A stretch of DNA of 64,000 nucleotides from Arthrobacter yangruifuii (lineage in GTDB: Bacteria; Actinomycetota; Actinomycetes; Actinomycetales; Micrococcaceae): the NCBI RefSeq assembly GCF_009192775.1, contig NZ_VTFX01000004.1, positions 372,001-436,000 on the forward strand, written 5' to 3'. Under the pieces are notes generated by a model. It searched no databases and was not told where the DNA came from. It was given only the letters and a program-made list of their open reading frames with translations. Below, piece after piece: positions 17,562-25,719 of the stretch. Made by a program: the position numbers and the translations under genes. Numbering within the stretch: the first letter of the stretch is position 1; the number at the start of each line of letters is the position of its first letter.

Positions 17562-18827
17562 GTGAAGAAATCATCACCCGCACTCGCCGTCCTCGCCGCA
17601 GCCGCAGCTCTGGGGCTCATGGCCTCACCTGCGTCCGCCGGAGGCCGGCACCACCCGCCATCACCACCGCCCGTTCCCGCTGCCGGGGAGGTAACCACCG
17701 TCGCCGGCGGGCTGGCCGGCCCCCTGAGCTTCGCCGTCGGCCGTGGGGGCACCATTGACGTAGCCCAGTCTTTCGCCGGGATCGTCAGCCGGGTCACCAA
17801 CGGCGGCGGAACTGAACTCCTTGCTGCGGCACCGCAGGACCAGCCGTATGGCACCGCTTCCGTCTCCCGCACACGCGGCACCACTTACTTCTCGGTGAGT
17901 GCCGGGCAGGACTCGCGGGATCCGGCAACAAACATCGGGCTGCTGCAGTCCGTTGACCGGAACGGCACCGTTCGGACAGTCGCCGACATTGCCGGCTATG
18001 AATATGCTGCAAACCCGGACGGCATCAATACCTACGGCTTCGAGGAAGCGGTTCCCGCCGATTGTGCCGCTCAGCTGCCGGAAGGCATCCAACCTGCGCC
18101 TTACACCGGCCTGCGGGACTCCAACCCGGTTGCTTCCCTGCCGGGCCGGAACGGAATAGTCGTGGCCGACGCCGGGATGAATGCCCTGGTGCTGGCCGGT
18201 TACGACGGCAGTGTCTCCACGGTTGCCGTGCTGCCGCCGATTCCGTTTACCTTCCCTGCGGGCCTCGGGTTTCCCGAGTGCATCGGCGGACTCACCTACC
18301 AGGCGGAACCCGTCCCGACCGACGTCGAACGCGGACCCGACGGCGCCCTGTACGTGACTTCGCTGCCGGGGGCGTTTGACGCCGGCGCCCCCGGATCGGT
18401 CTACCGAATCAATCCGGTGACGGGCACGCCGGAGCTGGTGGCCTCAGGATTCGTCGGGGCAACCGGACTGGCGGTGAACGACAACGGGGACATCTTCGTG
18501 GCAGAACTATTCGGCAACCGGATTTCCGTGGTGCCCGCCGGGACAGGCACCCCCCAGCTGTTCCTGGAGGTCAACCAGCCGGCCGCCCTGGAACTGCGCG
18601 GGGACAGCCTGTATGCGTCCGTGGATGTGCTGGCCGGAGGCGCACCGCAGGAGCCGGGCGCGGAGGAACCGCCGGTCACAGAGCCGCCGGCCGAACCCGC
18701 GCCGCCGGCCAGCAGCATCATCCGGATCGAACTGGATGACAACTGCCGCGGCTACCACCATCACCACCGCGGCGGACATCACGGGCACGCCGACAACGGC
18801 GGCCTTAACGACGGGTCGGAGGACTAG
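17562..18827 (+). CDS. secreted ScyD/ScyE-like beta-propeller protein
   Basis: A 421-residue exported protein. Residues 1-26 are a signal peptide (MKK, hydrophobic core, ASPASA-GG cleavage). The body repeats propeller-like strands such as [32 protein letters not shown] and [18 protein letters not shown], matching the ScyD/ScyE family, whose cyanobacterial members neighbour scytonemin genes but which is widespread in actinobacteria with unknown function. The C-terminus has a Pro/Glu-rich linker and a strongly His-rich tail ([18 protein letters not shown]), suggesting metal binding. Start is GTG. Confidence 0.75.
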   Translation: MKKSSPALAVLAAAAALGLMASPASAGGRHHPPSPPPVPAAGEVTTVAGGLAGPLSFAVGRGGTIDVAQSFAGIVSRVTNGGGTELLAAAPQDQPYGTASVSRTRGTTYFSVSAGQDSRDPATNIGLLQSVDRNGTVRTVADIAGYEYAANPDGINTYGFEEAVPADCAAQLPEGIQPAPYTGLRDSNPVASLPGRNGIVVADAGMNALVLAGYDGSVSTVAVLPPIPFTFPAGLGFPECIGGLTYQAEPVPTDVERGPDGALYVTSLPGAFDAGAPGSVYRINPVTGTPELVASGFVGATGLAVNDNGDIFVAELFGNRISVVPAGTGTPQLFLEVNQPAALELRGDSLYASVDVLAGGAPQEPGAEEPPVTEPPAEPAPPASSIIRIELDDNCRGYHHHHRGGHHGHADNGGLNDGSED

Positions 18828-18834
18828 CTATGCC

Positions 18835-18860
18835 GGTAGAGGAAAGATCTTTCCTCTACC
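18835..18860. other. perfect 26-bp palindrome
   Basis: GGTAGAGGAAAGA is followed immediately by its exact reverse complement, 7 bp after the ScyD-like stop. There is no T tract. It may act as a hairpin terminator or as a protein-binding site for the next gene. Confidence 0.7.
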
Positions 18861-18927
18861 CCGCGCCCGGCCTACGATTGACGGGAACGGGAAACGAGCG
18901 GGTTTCCCCTGTGAAAGGAGGTGATCC

Positions 18928-19182
18928 GTGTCTGTATTTGACGAGCTCAAGGGCAGGGCCGGTGAGCTGAAGGAAAAGGCCACCGGATTTGTCGGTCAGA
19001 ATGCCGACAAGATCAAGGGCGGCATTGATCAGGCAGGGAACTTCGTGGACCAGAAGACCGGCCGCAAGTACTCCAGCAAGATCGATGGTTTCCAGAGCAA
19101 GGTCTCCGAAGCGGTGGATAAGACCAACCGCAGCGGCGGTCCGGGCGCCGGCAACGGTCCCGAACAGACGCCTCCGGCCTAA
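18928..19182 (+). CDS. Rv0909/MT0933-like antitoxin-family small protein
   Basis: 84 residues, lysine-rich and amphipathic: FDELKGRAGELKEKATGFV, then NADKIKGGIDQAGNFVDQKTG. This matches the MT0933-type antitoxin family, common as single genes in actinobacteria. No toxin gene is adjacent: the neighbours are a secreted propeller and zapE. The GTG start is preceded at 18913-18926 by GAAAGGAGGTGATC, complementary over 14 bases to the 3' end of 16S rRNA, so translation should be very efficient. An antitoxin role is a family label, not shown here. Confidence 0.75.
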   Translation: MSVFDELKGRAGELKEKATGFVGQNADKIKGGIDQAGNFVDQKTGRKYSSKIDGFQSKVSEAVDKTNRSGGPGAGNGPEQTPPA

Positions 19183-19261
19183 TCAGCCCTCCGGGCACGA
19201 CAAGGGGAAGCGCCGGTCCCGCCGCGAGGCGGCACCGGCGCTTTCGCCTTTTAAGGGGTGT

Positions 19262-20299
19262 TTAGGATTCCTCGCCGGTCTGGCCTTCACGGGCCAGGGC
19301 GGTCAGGCGGGAGACGGCACGGAAATACTTCTTCATGTAGCCGCCGCCCATCATTTCCTTCGTGAACAGCTGATCGAAGGGCACCCCGCTGGCCAGGATC
19401 GGCACGTCCTTGTCGTAGAGGCGGTCCGCCAGCACCACAAACCGCAGTGCCACGGACTGTTCGGTGATGGTCTGCACGTTGTGCCAGACGACGGCGTCCA
19501 CACCGTCAATGAGCTGCCGGTAGCGGCTCGGGTGAACGCTGGAGAGATGGGAGATCAGTGCGGAGAAGTCATCGGCCGCTACGGTCTTGCCGCTGAACTC
19601 GGTTTCCATCCGCTGTTCCAGCTCGGCGTCCTCCAACGGCGCCGGGGACTCCGGCAGGCCGCGGTGGCGGTAATCCTCGCCGTCAATGCGGACGACGTCG
19701 AACTGGTCCGCCAGGACCTGAATCTCACGCTGGAAATCGACGGCGGCAAAGCGGCCCTCACCCAGGGAACCCGGCAGGGTGTTGGACGTGGCAGCAAGCT
19801 TGACGCCGGCGTCGGCCAGTTCCCGCATCAGGCGGGACATGAGCACGGTGTCGCCCGGATCGTCGAGCTCGAACTCGTCAATACAGACGAGCTTGTACGC
19901 GCTCAGGGCGTCCACGGTCTTGCGGAACGTCATTGCGCCCACCAGGTTGGTGTACTCCACGAACGTACCGAAGGCCTTGGGACCTTCCACGGCGTGCCAC
20001 AGCGAGGCCAGCAGGTGGGTCTTGCCGACGCCGAAGCCGCCGTCCAGATAAAATCCGGCCTTGGCCTGGGGCTTTTTGCCGCCGAAGAACTTCCGCAGTC
20101 CGCTGGGCTCGGGCGTATCGACGCCGACGGCGAACCCGCGCATCGCTTCTACGGCCTGCGCCTGCGAGGGCTGTGCCGGATCGGGCCGGTAGGAATCAAA
20201 GGACACGCTGCCGAACCTCGGGGACGGATAGAACCCCTTCAGCAGCTCGTCTACCGATACCTGGGGAGTCCGCTCTGTCAGGTGCTCCAGTTGTGCCAC
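19262..20299 (-). CDS. zapE: ZapE/AFG1-family ATPase
   Basis: A 345-residue AAA-like ATPase. Walker A is GGFGVGKTHLL and Walker B is YKLVCIDEFEL; RYRQLIDGVDAV and SGVPFDQLF follow. ZapE acts at the division septum with FtsZ in proteobacteria; the actinobacterial role is inferred by homology only. I chose GTG at 20297-20299 because homologues start just before the PRFGSVSFDSYRPDPAQPSQ segment; the frame stays open to 20434. Confidence 0.88.
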   Translation of the reverse strand: MAQLEHLTERTPQVSVDELLKGFYPSPRFGSVSFDSYRPDPAQPSQAQAVEAMRGFAVGVDTPEPSGLRKFFGGKKPQAKAGFYLDGGFGVGKTHLLASLWHAVEGPKAFGTFVEYTNLVGAMTFRKTVDALSAYKLVCIDEFELDDPGDTVLMSRLMRELADAGVKLAATSNTLPGSLGEGRFAAVDFQREIQVLADQFDVVRIDGEDYRHRGLPESPAPLEDAELEQRMETEFSGKTVAADDFSALISHLSSVHPSRYRQLIDGVDAVVWHNVQTITEQSVALRFVVLADRLYDKDVPILASGVPFDQLFTKEMMGGGYMKKYFRAVSRLTALAREGQTGEES

Positions 20300-20470
20300 T
20301 TCGCGTTGTCCGTCCGTTCCCTGCCCGGCCGGCAAGGGGTCTGCCGGTTCTGATGCTCTTGTCTGGCGGTGTTTTGCCGCCCTGCACACGATACGCCACC
20401 GCGACCGGGAATCAGATTTTCCAGCACCCGCCAAGGAGCGGCGAATACGTACTGTTCAGCAGGACCCTGC

Positions 20471-21454
20471 CTAAGGCTTCACAGCGGATTCCCGGCCCGC
20501 CGGCACCGTTGCTGCCCGGTGGCGTGTTTCGGCCCGCAGCCCCAGATAGGTCCCGGTAATGATGAGTGCGGCACCGATAACGCCCAGCACGGTGAGGGTT
20601 TCCCGGCCGATGGTGATCCCGATGAGGACGGCCCAGATAGGTTCGGTGCCCATGAGCAGGCTCGCCCGGGAGGCCGAGGTCTGTTGAATGGCCCAGGTCT
20701 GGACGAGGAACGCAAACACGCTGCACGCCACCCCAAGGTAGAGCACGCCCAGCCATTGGCCCGCGTCGAAACCGTGCACTGCCCGAAGCACACCCTGGTA
20801 ATCGGCGAGGGTATAAACGACGGCGCAGACCGCGCTTTGGGTCAGGGTCAGATGCAGCGCACTGTAACCGCGCCCCCGGGTCAGGGCGGAGACTGCCGTG
20901 ACATGGATGGATCGTACTGCGGCAGCTGCCAGCACGAGCAGGTCTCCAAGGGTCGGGGCAGCAAATCCGTCGCCGGAGACGAGCAGGCACACGCCCACCA
21001 CCGCTGTAACCGCTGCGACGAATAGCATCCGCGGCAGCCGTACGTGGAAGGCAACGCTTTCGGTGAAGGGGGTGAAAACAATGACGAGGCTGATGATCAG
21101 TCCGGCATTCGTGGCGCTGGTGCCGGAGATCCCCTGGGTTTCGAGGAGAAGTACCGCCGCCTGCGTGAAACCCAGGATGACACCGGTCACGAGTTCGCGG
21201 CGTCCGGCCCGGCGGCGGTTCCCGATCAGCCAGATCAGTGCCAGTGCCAGCGTGGTGATGAGGAAACGCAGCGAGAGGATGACGGTGACTCCCACCGTCC
21301 CGGTCAGGGTTTTGGCTGCAAGGTAGCTGCTGCCCCAGGCGACGGCGACCAATAGAAGCAGGAGATCCACCCTGCGTGCAGCAAGCAGCGAAGACAACCG
21401 GCGTTGTGGTTCAGTCCGGATTCGCGGGGAGGGGGTCAGGGATGATGAGGGCAC
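20471..21454 (-). CDS. EamA/DMT-family transporter
   Basis: A 327-residue membrane protein with ten predicted helices in two EamA repeats (about 29-150 and 170-310; LLLLLVAVAWGSSYLAAKTL at the start of the first, and LLMGTEPIWAVLIGITIGRE in the second). These carriers usually export amino acids or small metabolites. The GTG start at 21454 has no clear ribosome-binding site. It is divergent from a LysR regulator, with repeats in the 72-bp gap, so the LysR protein probably controls it. Confidence 0.85.
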   Translation of the reverse strand: MPSSSLTPSPRIRTEPQRRLSSLLAARRVDLLLLLVAVAWGSSYLAAKTLTGTVGVTVILSLRFLITTLALALIWLIGNRRRAGRRELVTGVILGFTQAAVLLLETQGISGTSATNAGLIISLVIVFTPFTESVAFHVRLPRMLFVAAVTAVVGVCLLVSGDGFAAPTLGDLLVLAAAAVRSIHVTAVSALTRGRGYSALHLTLTQSAVCAVVYTLADYQGVLRAVHGFDAGQWLGVLYLGVACSVFAFLVQTWAIQQTSASRASLLMGTEPIWAVLIGITIGRETLTVLGVIGAALIITGTYLGLRAETRHRAATVPAGRESAVKP

Positions 21455-21461
21455 CCGACAA

Positions 21462-21500
21462 GTCTTATGGCACTTAACCGATAAGACGAGAGGGCACTTA
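21462..21500. promoter_or_regulatory. LysR-type operator candidate
   Basis: GTCTTAT (21462-21468) and ATAAGAC (21481-21487) form a perfect 7-bp inverted repeat with a 12-base gap, interleaved with a direct repeat GGCACTTA at 21469-21476 and 21493-21500. It sits between the divergent transporter and LysR starts. Confidence 0.6.
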
Positions 21501-21526
21501 GTGAATTAATAGTTTAGATTGCCCTT

Positions 21527-22453
21527 ATGGATCTTCATCAGTTGCAGTTGCTTCGGGAGTTGGGCGAACGCGGCAGCCTTGCCGCCGTCGCCCGCGCGCT
21601 CCACGTCTCCGCCTCTGCCGTGTCGCAGCAACTGTCGGCGCTGCAACGCCGGGTCGAGGCTCCCCTCACCGAACGGCGGGGACGCAATCTCGTCCTCACC
21701 GGTGCCGGTCAGGCCCTGGCCCGCGCCGCCGTCGACATCAGCGTTGCAATGCGCTCCGCCGAGCAGGCCGTCAGCCAGTATCTCCAGGACCCCCGGGCAA
21801 CGGTGAGCCTCTGCGCGTTCAACAGTGCCGGCCTGACCTACTTCGGACCCCTGGTGCAGGCCCTGGCCGGAGAGGGGAAACCGGGCATCGTCTGCAGCGA
21901 CAGGGACGTGGGACAGGAAGATTTTCCTGCCCTGACTGCCGATTACGATCTGGTCATAGCGCACCGCCTCGAGCACAGTCCGCCGTGGCCCGAATCCATC
22001 ACCGTGCTGCCATTGGTGCGGGAGCCCCTGGACGTCGCTATGTCAGTGCGGCACCGGCTTGCCGACGCACCCAGCGTCGGTATCGCCGACCTCATCGACG
22101 AAGAATGGGTTTCTGTCCAGCACGGCTTCCCGCTCGTGCCTGCCCTCCAGGCAATTGCCGTCCATGCCGGTCAGCCCCTTAAGGTCACACACCGGATCAA
22201 CGAGTTCTTTATTGCCGCCGCGATCGTCTCCGCTGGACCCGCCGTCGCACTCATGCCCCGCCACACCGCATCCCCGCCTGCCGGCAGCGGAATTGTCCTC
22301 AAACCCATCCGCGATCTGCCGCTGGCCAGGCGCGTTGACGTCCTCTGCCGTCCGGAAGCCCTCCAACGGGCAGCGGTCTTGGAAGTCCTCCATACTCTCC
22401 GAAGGATTTCACCGCCAATCCATTCGTCGTCGCATGCCGACAATGTCCACTGA
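21527..22453 (+). CDS. LysR-family transcriptional regulator
   Basis: 308 residues. The N-terminal winged helix-turn-helix (1-60: LHQLQLLRELGERGSLAAVA, then SASAVSQQLSALQRR) is followed by a periplasmic-binding-protein-like effector domain. The ATG lies about six bases after a TTTAGAT -10 element with no ribosome-binding site, so the mRNA may be leaderless. Divergence from the EamA transporter indicates it regulates that gene and itself; the effector is unknown. Confidence 0.9.
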   Translation: MDLHQLQLLRELGERGSLAAVARALHVSASAVSQQLSALQRRVEAPLTERRGRNLVLTGAGQALARAAVDISVAMRSAEQAVSQYLQDPRATVSLCAFNSAGLTYFGPLVQALAGEGKPGIVCSDRDVGQEDFPALTADYDLVIAHRLEHSPPWPESITVLPLVREPLDVAMSVRHRLADAPSVGIADLIDEEWVSVQHGFPLVPALQAIAVHAGQPLKVTHRINEFFIAAAIVSAGPAVALMPRHTASPPAGSGIVLKPIRDLPLARRVDVLCRPEALQRAAVLEVLHTLRRISPPIHSSSHADNVH

Positions 22454-22531
22454 CCCTTCTTGAGGAGCCACCCGGCAGGCCCCGACCCTCTGCCTCTGGA
22501 CGCCCGCCATAACGCGGCCAATACTCGACTC

Positions 22532-22939
22532 ATGACTCCTCGGCGCAGCCGTGCAGAACGAACCCTGCTCGGCCTGGAATTCGGCACGGCTGCCGCTGCG
22601 CTGGGCGGCGGCATCCTCCTGGCGGTGCGTCCCGACGGCGCCTTCCTGCACGCGGACCCGCACGTCCTGCGGCGCACCCCCTTTACGGACTGGCGGCTTC
22701 CCGGACTCCTCCTGGCCGCCGGCTGCGGCGGAGGGTATCTGGCCACCGGGCTGCTGCAGCTGCGCCGGCACCGGGCGGCCCGGCCGCTGGCCGTCGCGGC
22801 CGGGGCAGGCCTGGTGGGCCTGGAAGTATGGGAAACGGCCGTTATCGAGTTCCAGCCGTTGGAGGCCCTGTTCGCCGTCGTCGGGGCCGCCGTCGTGGTC
22901 CTGGCACTGCGCCTGCCGCCCGGTGCCGCCACAGGTTAG
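22532..22939 (+). CDS. hypothetical four-helix membrane protein
   Basis: 135 residues with about four hydrophobic segments (GLEFGTAAAALGGGILLAV; LPGLLLAAGCGGGYLATGLL; PLAVAAGAGLVGLEVWE; LFAVVGAAVVVLALRL). The ATG at 22532 follows AATACTCGACTC and may be leaderless; the frame is open upstream but without a better start. I do not recognise the family. It sits 78 bp after the LysR gene and 77 bp before a rhodanese operon. Confidence 0.6.
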   Translation: MTPRRSRAERTLLGLEFGTAAAALGGGILLAVRPDGAFLHADPHVLRRTPFTDWRLPGLLLAAGCGGGYLATGLLQLRRHRAARPLAVAAGAGLVGLEVWETAVIEFQPLEALFAVVGAAVVVLALRLPPGAATG

Positions 22940-23016
22940 GCAGGCATTGGAAGTTTTCGTCCTCCGGCGTCGTTAGGCTTAGAAGAAGCCCATAGCCGAG
23001 GAAAGAAGCCCTACGT

Positions 23017-23925
23017 ATGTCGATCGCCGCTGACCATAACCCCAAGTTCGCCGCCTACGCGCACCCGGAGCGCCTGGTGTCCACGCAGTGGCTCGCGGAA
23101 CGCGTGGAATCGCAGGACCTGGACAAGCTGGTGGTCCTGGAATCCAACGAGGACATCCTGCTCTACGAAACCGGCCACATTCCCGGCGCGCGGAAAATCG
23201 ACTGGCACACCGACCTCAACGACACCGACACCCGCGACTTCGTGGACGGGGCCGCCTTCGCCGACCTGATGTCCCGGAAGGGAATCACCCGCGATTCCAC
23301 CGTGGTGATTTACGGCGACAAGAGCAACTGGTGGGCCGCCTATGCCCTGTGGGTCTTCACCCTGTTCGGCCACGAAGATGTCCGCCTGCTGGACGGCGGC
23401 CGGGACAAGTGGATTGCAGAAGGCCGGCCGATGACCACGGACAAGGTCTCCGTTCAGCCCACCGACTACCCCGTGGTGGAACGGCGCGACGAAGAGATCC
23501 GCGCATTCCTGCCCGACGTCGTCGGACACCTGGGCAAGGGACCGCTCATCGATGTGCGCTCCCCCGCCGAGTACACCGGCGAACGCACGCACATGCCCGA
23601 TTACCTGGACGAAGGCGCCATGAAGGGCGGGCACATTCCCACCGCCAAGTCCGTGCCGTGGGGCAAGGCCGCCGCCGAAGACGGCACCTTCCGCACCCGT
23701 GAGGAACTCGAGGCACTCTACAAGGACGGTGCCGGCCTGAAGGAGGGCGACGACGTCGTGGCCTACTGCCGTATCGGCGAACGTTCCAGCCACACCTGGT
23801 TTGTGCTCAAGCACCTGCTCGGCTTCGACTCCGTGCGTAACTATGACGGATCCTGGACCGAGTGGGGCAACGCCGTGCGCGTTCCGATTGCCCGCGGCGA
23901 AGAGCCCGGCAACGCACCCCGCTGA
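23017..23925 (+). CDS. thiosulfate/3-mercaptopyruvate sulfurtransferase (tandem rhodanese)
   Basis: 302 residues with two rhodanese domains. The N-terminal one is inactive-like; the C-terminal one carries the catalytic cysteine in the loop [10 protein letters not shown] (about residue 250), which fits a thiosulfate sulfurtransferase of the actinobacterial SseA/CysA type. [13 protein letters not shown] marks the start of the second domain. GAGGAAAG precedes the ATG. It is followed 29 bp later by a SufE protein, so the sulfur carried on the cysteine may be handed to it. Confidence 0.92.
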   Translation: MSIAADHNPKFAAYAHPERLVSTQWLAERVESQDLDKLVVLESNEDILLYETGHIPGARKIDWHTDLNDTDTRDFVDGAAFADLMSRKGITRDSTVVIYGDKSNWWAAYALWVFTLFGHEDVRLLDGGRDKWIAEGRPMTTDKVSVQPTDYPVVERRDEEIRAFLPDVVGHLGKGPLIDVRSPAEYTGERTHMPDYLDEGAMKGGHIPTAKSVPWGKAAAEDGTFRTREELEALYKDGAGLKEGDDVVAYCRIGERSSHTWFVLKHLLGFDSVRNYDGSWTEWGNAVRVPIARGEEPGNAPR

Positions 23926-23954
23926 TTTCCACTGCATCAAGAAAGAACCGCCTT

Positions 23955-24419
23955 ATGACTGCCACTCCCGATACCGCCGTCCCGGACTCCCTGGCCGAGA
24001 TCATTGATGATTTCCAGGCGATGGAGGAGGCCGAGCGGCTTGAGCTGCTGCTGGAATTCTCCCTCGGCCTGCCGGACCTGCCCCCTGACATTGCCGACCG
24101 GCCCGAGCTGCTGGAACAGGTGGTGGAATGCCAGTCGCCGGTATTCCTGAGCCTGGACGTGGACGACTCCCCCGAGCACCTGGTCACGCTGTTCTTCAAG
24201 GCACCGCGGGAGGCACCCACCACCCGCGGCTTCGCCGGCGTGCTGTACGAAGGGCTGAACGGGCTGCCCGCGGCGCAGATCCTCGCCGTGCCGGCCGATG
24301 TTCCTGACCGGCTTGGCCTCACCCGCGCCATCACTCCGCTGCGCATGCGGGGAATGTCCGCCATGCTGGGACGTATCAAGCGCCGGCTTGCCCAGCACGA
24401 GAAACTCGCGCAGGAATAA
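23955..24419 (+). CDS. SufE-family sulfur acceptor protein
   Basis: 154 residues with the SufE fold: LAEIIDDFQAMEEAERLELLLEF at the start, the sulfur-accepting cysteine in VVECQSPVFL (about residue 57) and LTRAITPLRMRGMSAMLGRI at the end. SufE proteins accept persulfide sulfur from cysteine desulfurases for iron-sulfur assembly. Here the gene is paired with a rhodanese instead of sufS, a common actinobacterial arrangement that suggests sulfur transfer from thiosulfate. ATG at 23955 was chosen over an upstream extension overlapping the previous gene. Confidence 0.9.
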   Translation: MTATPDTAVPDSLAEIIDDFQAMEEAERLELLLEFSLGLPDLPPDIADRPELLEQVVECQSPVFLSLDVDDSPEHLVTLFFKAPREAPTTRGFAGVLYEGLNGLPAAQILAVPADVPDRLGLTRAITPLRMRGMSAMLGRIKRRLAQHEKLAQE

Positions 24420-24466
24420 CCGGCTCCCTCCAGCTCCTCAATCCCTCGCAGCGGAAGGCATCAGTG

Positions 24467-24976
24467 ATGGCAGGAAACCGGGACAAGCATTCGGGCAAGG
24501 GCGCGACGCCGGCCACGCGGCTGCTCGATCAGGCCAAGGTCGCGTACACCGTGCGTCACTATGAGCACGATGCCGGAGCGCCCTCCTACGGGCTGGAAGC
24601 GGCGGAGAAGCTTCAGCTGCCGCCGGAGTCCGTCTACAAAACCCTGATGGTGGATCTGGGCGGGCATCTGGCCGTGGCCATGGTGCCGGTGGCACTGAAC
24701 CTGGACCTGAAGAAGTTCGCCGCCCTGATGGGTGCACGCAAGGCCGTCATGGCGGACCGGCATGAGGCGGAGAAACGCACCGGCTACGTGGTGGGCGGCA
24801 TTTCCCCGCTCGGGCAGAAACATTCCTCCCCTGCCGGAATCGATAACCGGGTGGAGCTGCTGGACACCGTGTATGTGTCGGGCGGGCGGCGGGGGCTGCA
24901 GATCGGGCTGTCTCCCTTTGACCTGATCCGGCTGACCCATGCCATCACCGCTCCGATTGCTGCCGTGCCTGCCTAG
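24467..24976 (+). CDS. ybaK: Cys-tRNA(Pro) deacylase YbaK
   Basis: 169 residues of the YbaK/EbsC family, which hydrolyses Cys-tRNA(Pro) made by mistake. Visible blocks are LLDQAKVAYTVRHYEHD, VYKTLMVDLGGHLAVAMVP (catalytic-Lys region), TGYVVGGISPLGQKHSSP and SGGRRGLQIGLSP. The ATG at 24467 sits directly after an in-frame GTG (24464) and behind a GGAAGG site. Third gene of the probable rhodanese-sufE-ybaK operon. Confidence 0.92.
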   Translation: MAGNRDKHSGKGATPATRLLDQAKVAYTVRHYEHDAGAPSYGLEAAEKLQLPPESVYKTLMVDLGGHLAVAMVPVALNLDLKKFAALMGARKAVMADRHEAEKRTGYVVGGISPLGQKHSSPAGIDNRVELLDTVYVSGGRRGLQIGLSPFDLIRLTHAITAPIAAVPA

Positions 24977-25716
24977 CGGCGGTTCGGCTCTCCTTTGGAG
25001 AGGTGGTGCAGGGCGTAGCCGTAGCTGAGCCGGGTCCGTCCCGGGTTCCGGGCAACCCAGCCGGCCCCGGTGCCGTCGGGGAATTCCATCCGGAGGACAT
25101 CTGCGAGGTCCTCCGGCCGGTCGAAGGTCCAACTGCTCATCACTGTCGTGGTGGATGCGCCCCTTTCCTTCCACCAGGCGGCAATGTACCCGCCGTCGCC
25201 CTGACCGGCGGCCGCGTTGGCGGCGTCGAGCAGGTCCGCAAACTCGCCGTCGTTCTGGTCATTGTCGATCACCACCAGGGATCCGCCCGGCCGCAGCACG
25301 CGCAGGACTTCGGCCAGGCCTGCGGAGCAGTTATTCTGCGGCGACGGGAAGAAGTACGCGAACCGGGCATGGACAACGTCCACCGAATTATCCGGAAGGG
25401 GGATGTGCTCTGCCGAGCCGTGCAGCACGGAGGCGCCGCCGGGCCGGGACCGCGCCGCGGCCAGCAGTTCAGGGTCCGGTTCGACGCCGATCACCGAGGC
25501 GGCCAGCTCCGCGTAACGCGGCAGCCAGAACCCGGTGCCGCAGCCCAGGTCCAGGAGAATCCGGTCCTCCCAGGGCGCGAGCCGGACAAGGGCGGCCCAG
25601 ACATGCCCCTCCCGGTCCAGGGCACGGTTTTCACTTTCGTACAGGTCCGGATGCAGCCCCTGGTTCCAGGCACGGAAGAAGTCGGCCGGCAGTCCGGCCT
25701 GGTCATGGTTCAGCAT
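24973..25716 (-). CDS. class I SAM-dependent methyltransferase
   Basis: 247 residues. The SAM-binding Rossmann motif is ILLDLGCGTGFWL (about 53-65), followed by VIGVEPDPELLAAA, the HIPLPDNSVDVVHARFAYFF post-II region and VLRVLRPGGSLVVID. This is a Methyltransf_11/25-type enzyme of unknown substrate. It starts 3 bp after the stop of the MFS gene upstream and is probably translated from the same mRNA, so it may act on the compound handled by that exporter or be regulated with it. Confidence 0.85.
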   Translation of the reverse strand: MLNHDQAGLPADFFRAWNQGLHPDLYESENRALDREGHVWAALVRLAPWEDRILLDLGCGTGFWLPRYAELAASVIGVEPDPELLAAARSRPGGASVLHGSAEHIPLPDNSVDVVHARFAYFFPSPQNNCSAGLAEVLRVLRPGGSLVVIDNDQNDGEFADLLDAANAAAGQGDGGYIAAWWKERGASTTTVMSSWTFDRPEDLADVLRMEFPDGTGAGWVARNPGRTRLSYGYALHHLSKGEPNRR

Positions 25717-25719
25717 TGG

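Noticed and set aside
17243-17884. N-terminal extension of the CPBP protease to 17884
   Set aside because: It overlaps the divergent ScyD-like gene start and carries no family sequence; the ATG at 17242 has a ribosome-binding site.
18928-20299. A toxin gene partner for the antitoxin-family protein
   Set aside because: Neither neighbour is a toxin: upstream is a secreted propeller and downstream the opposite-strand zapE. No small alternative frame with a ribosome-binding site was found.
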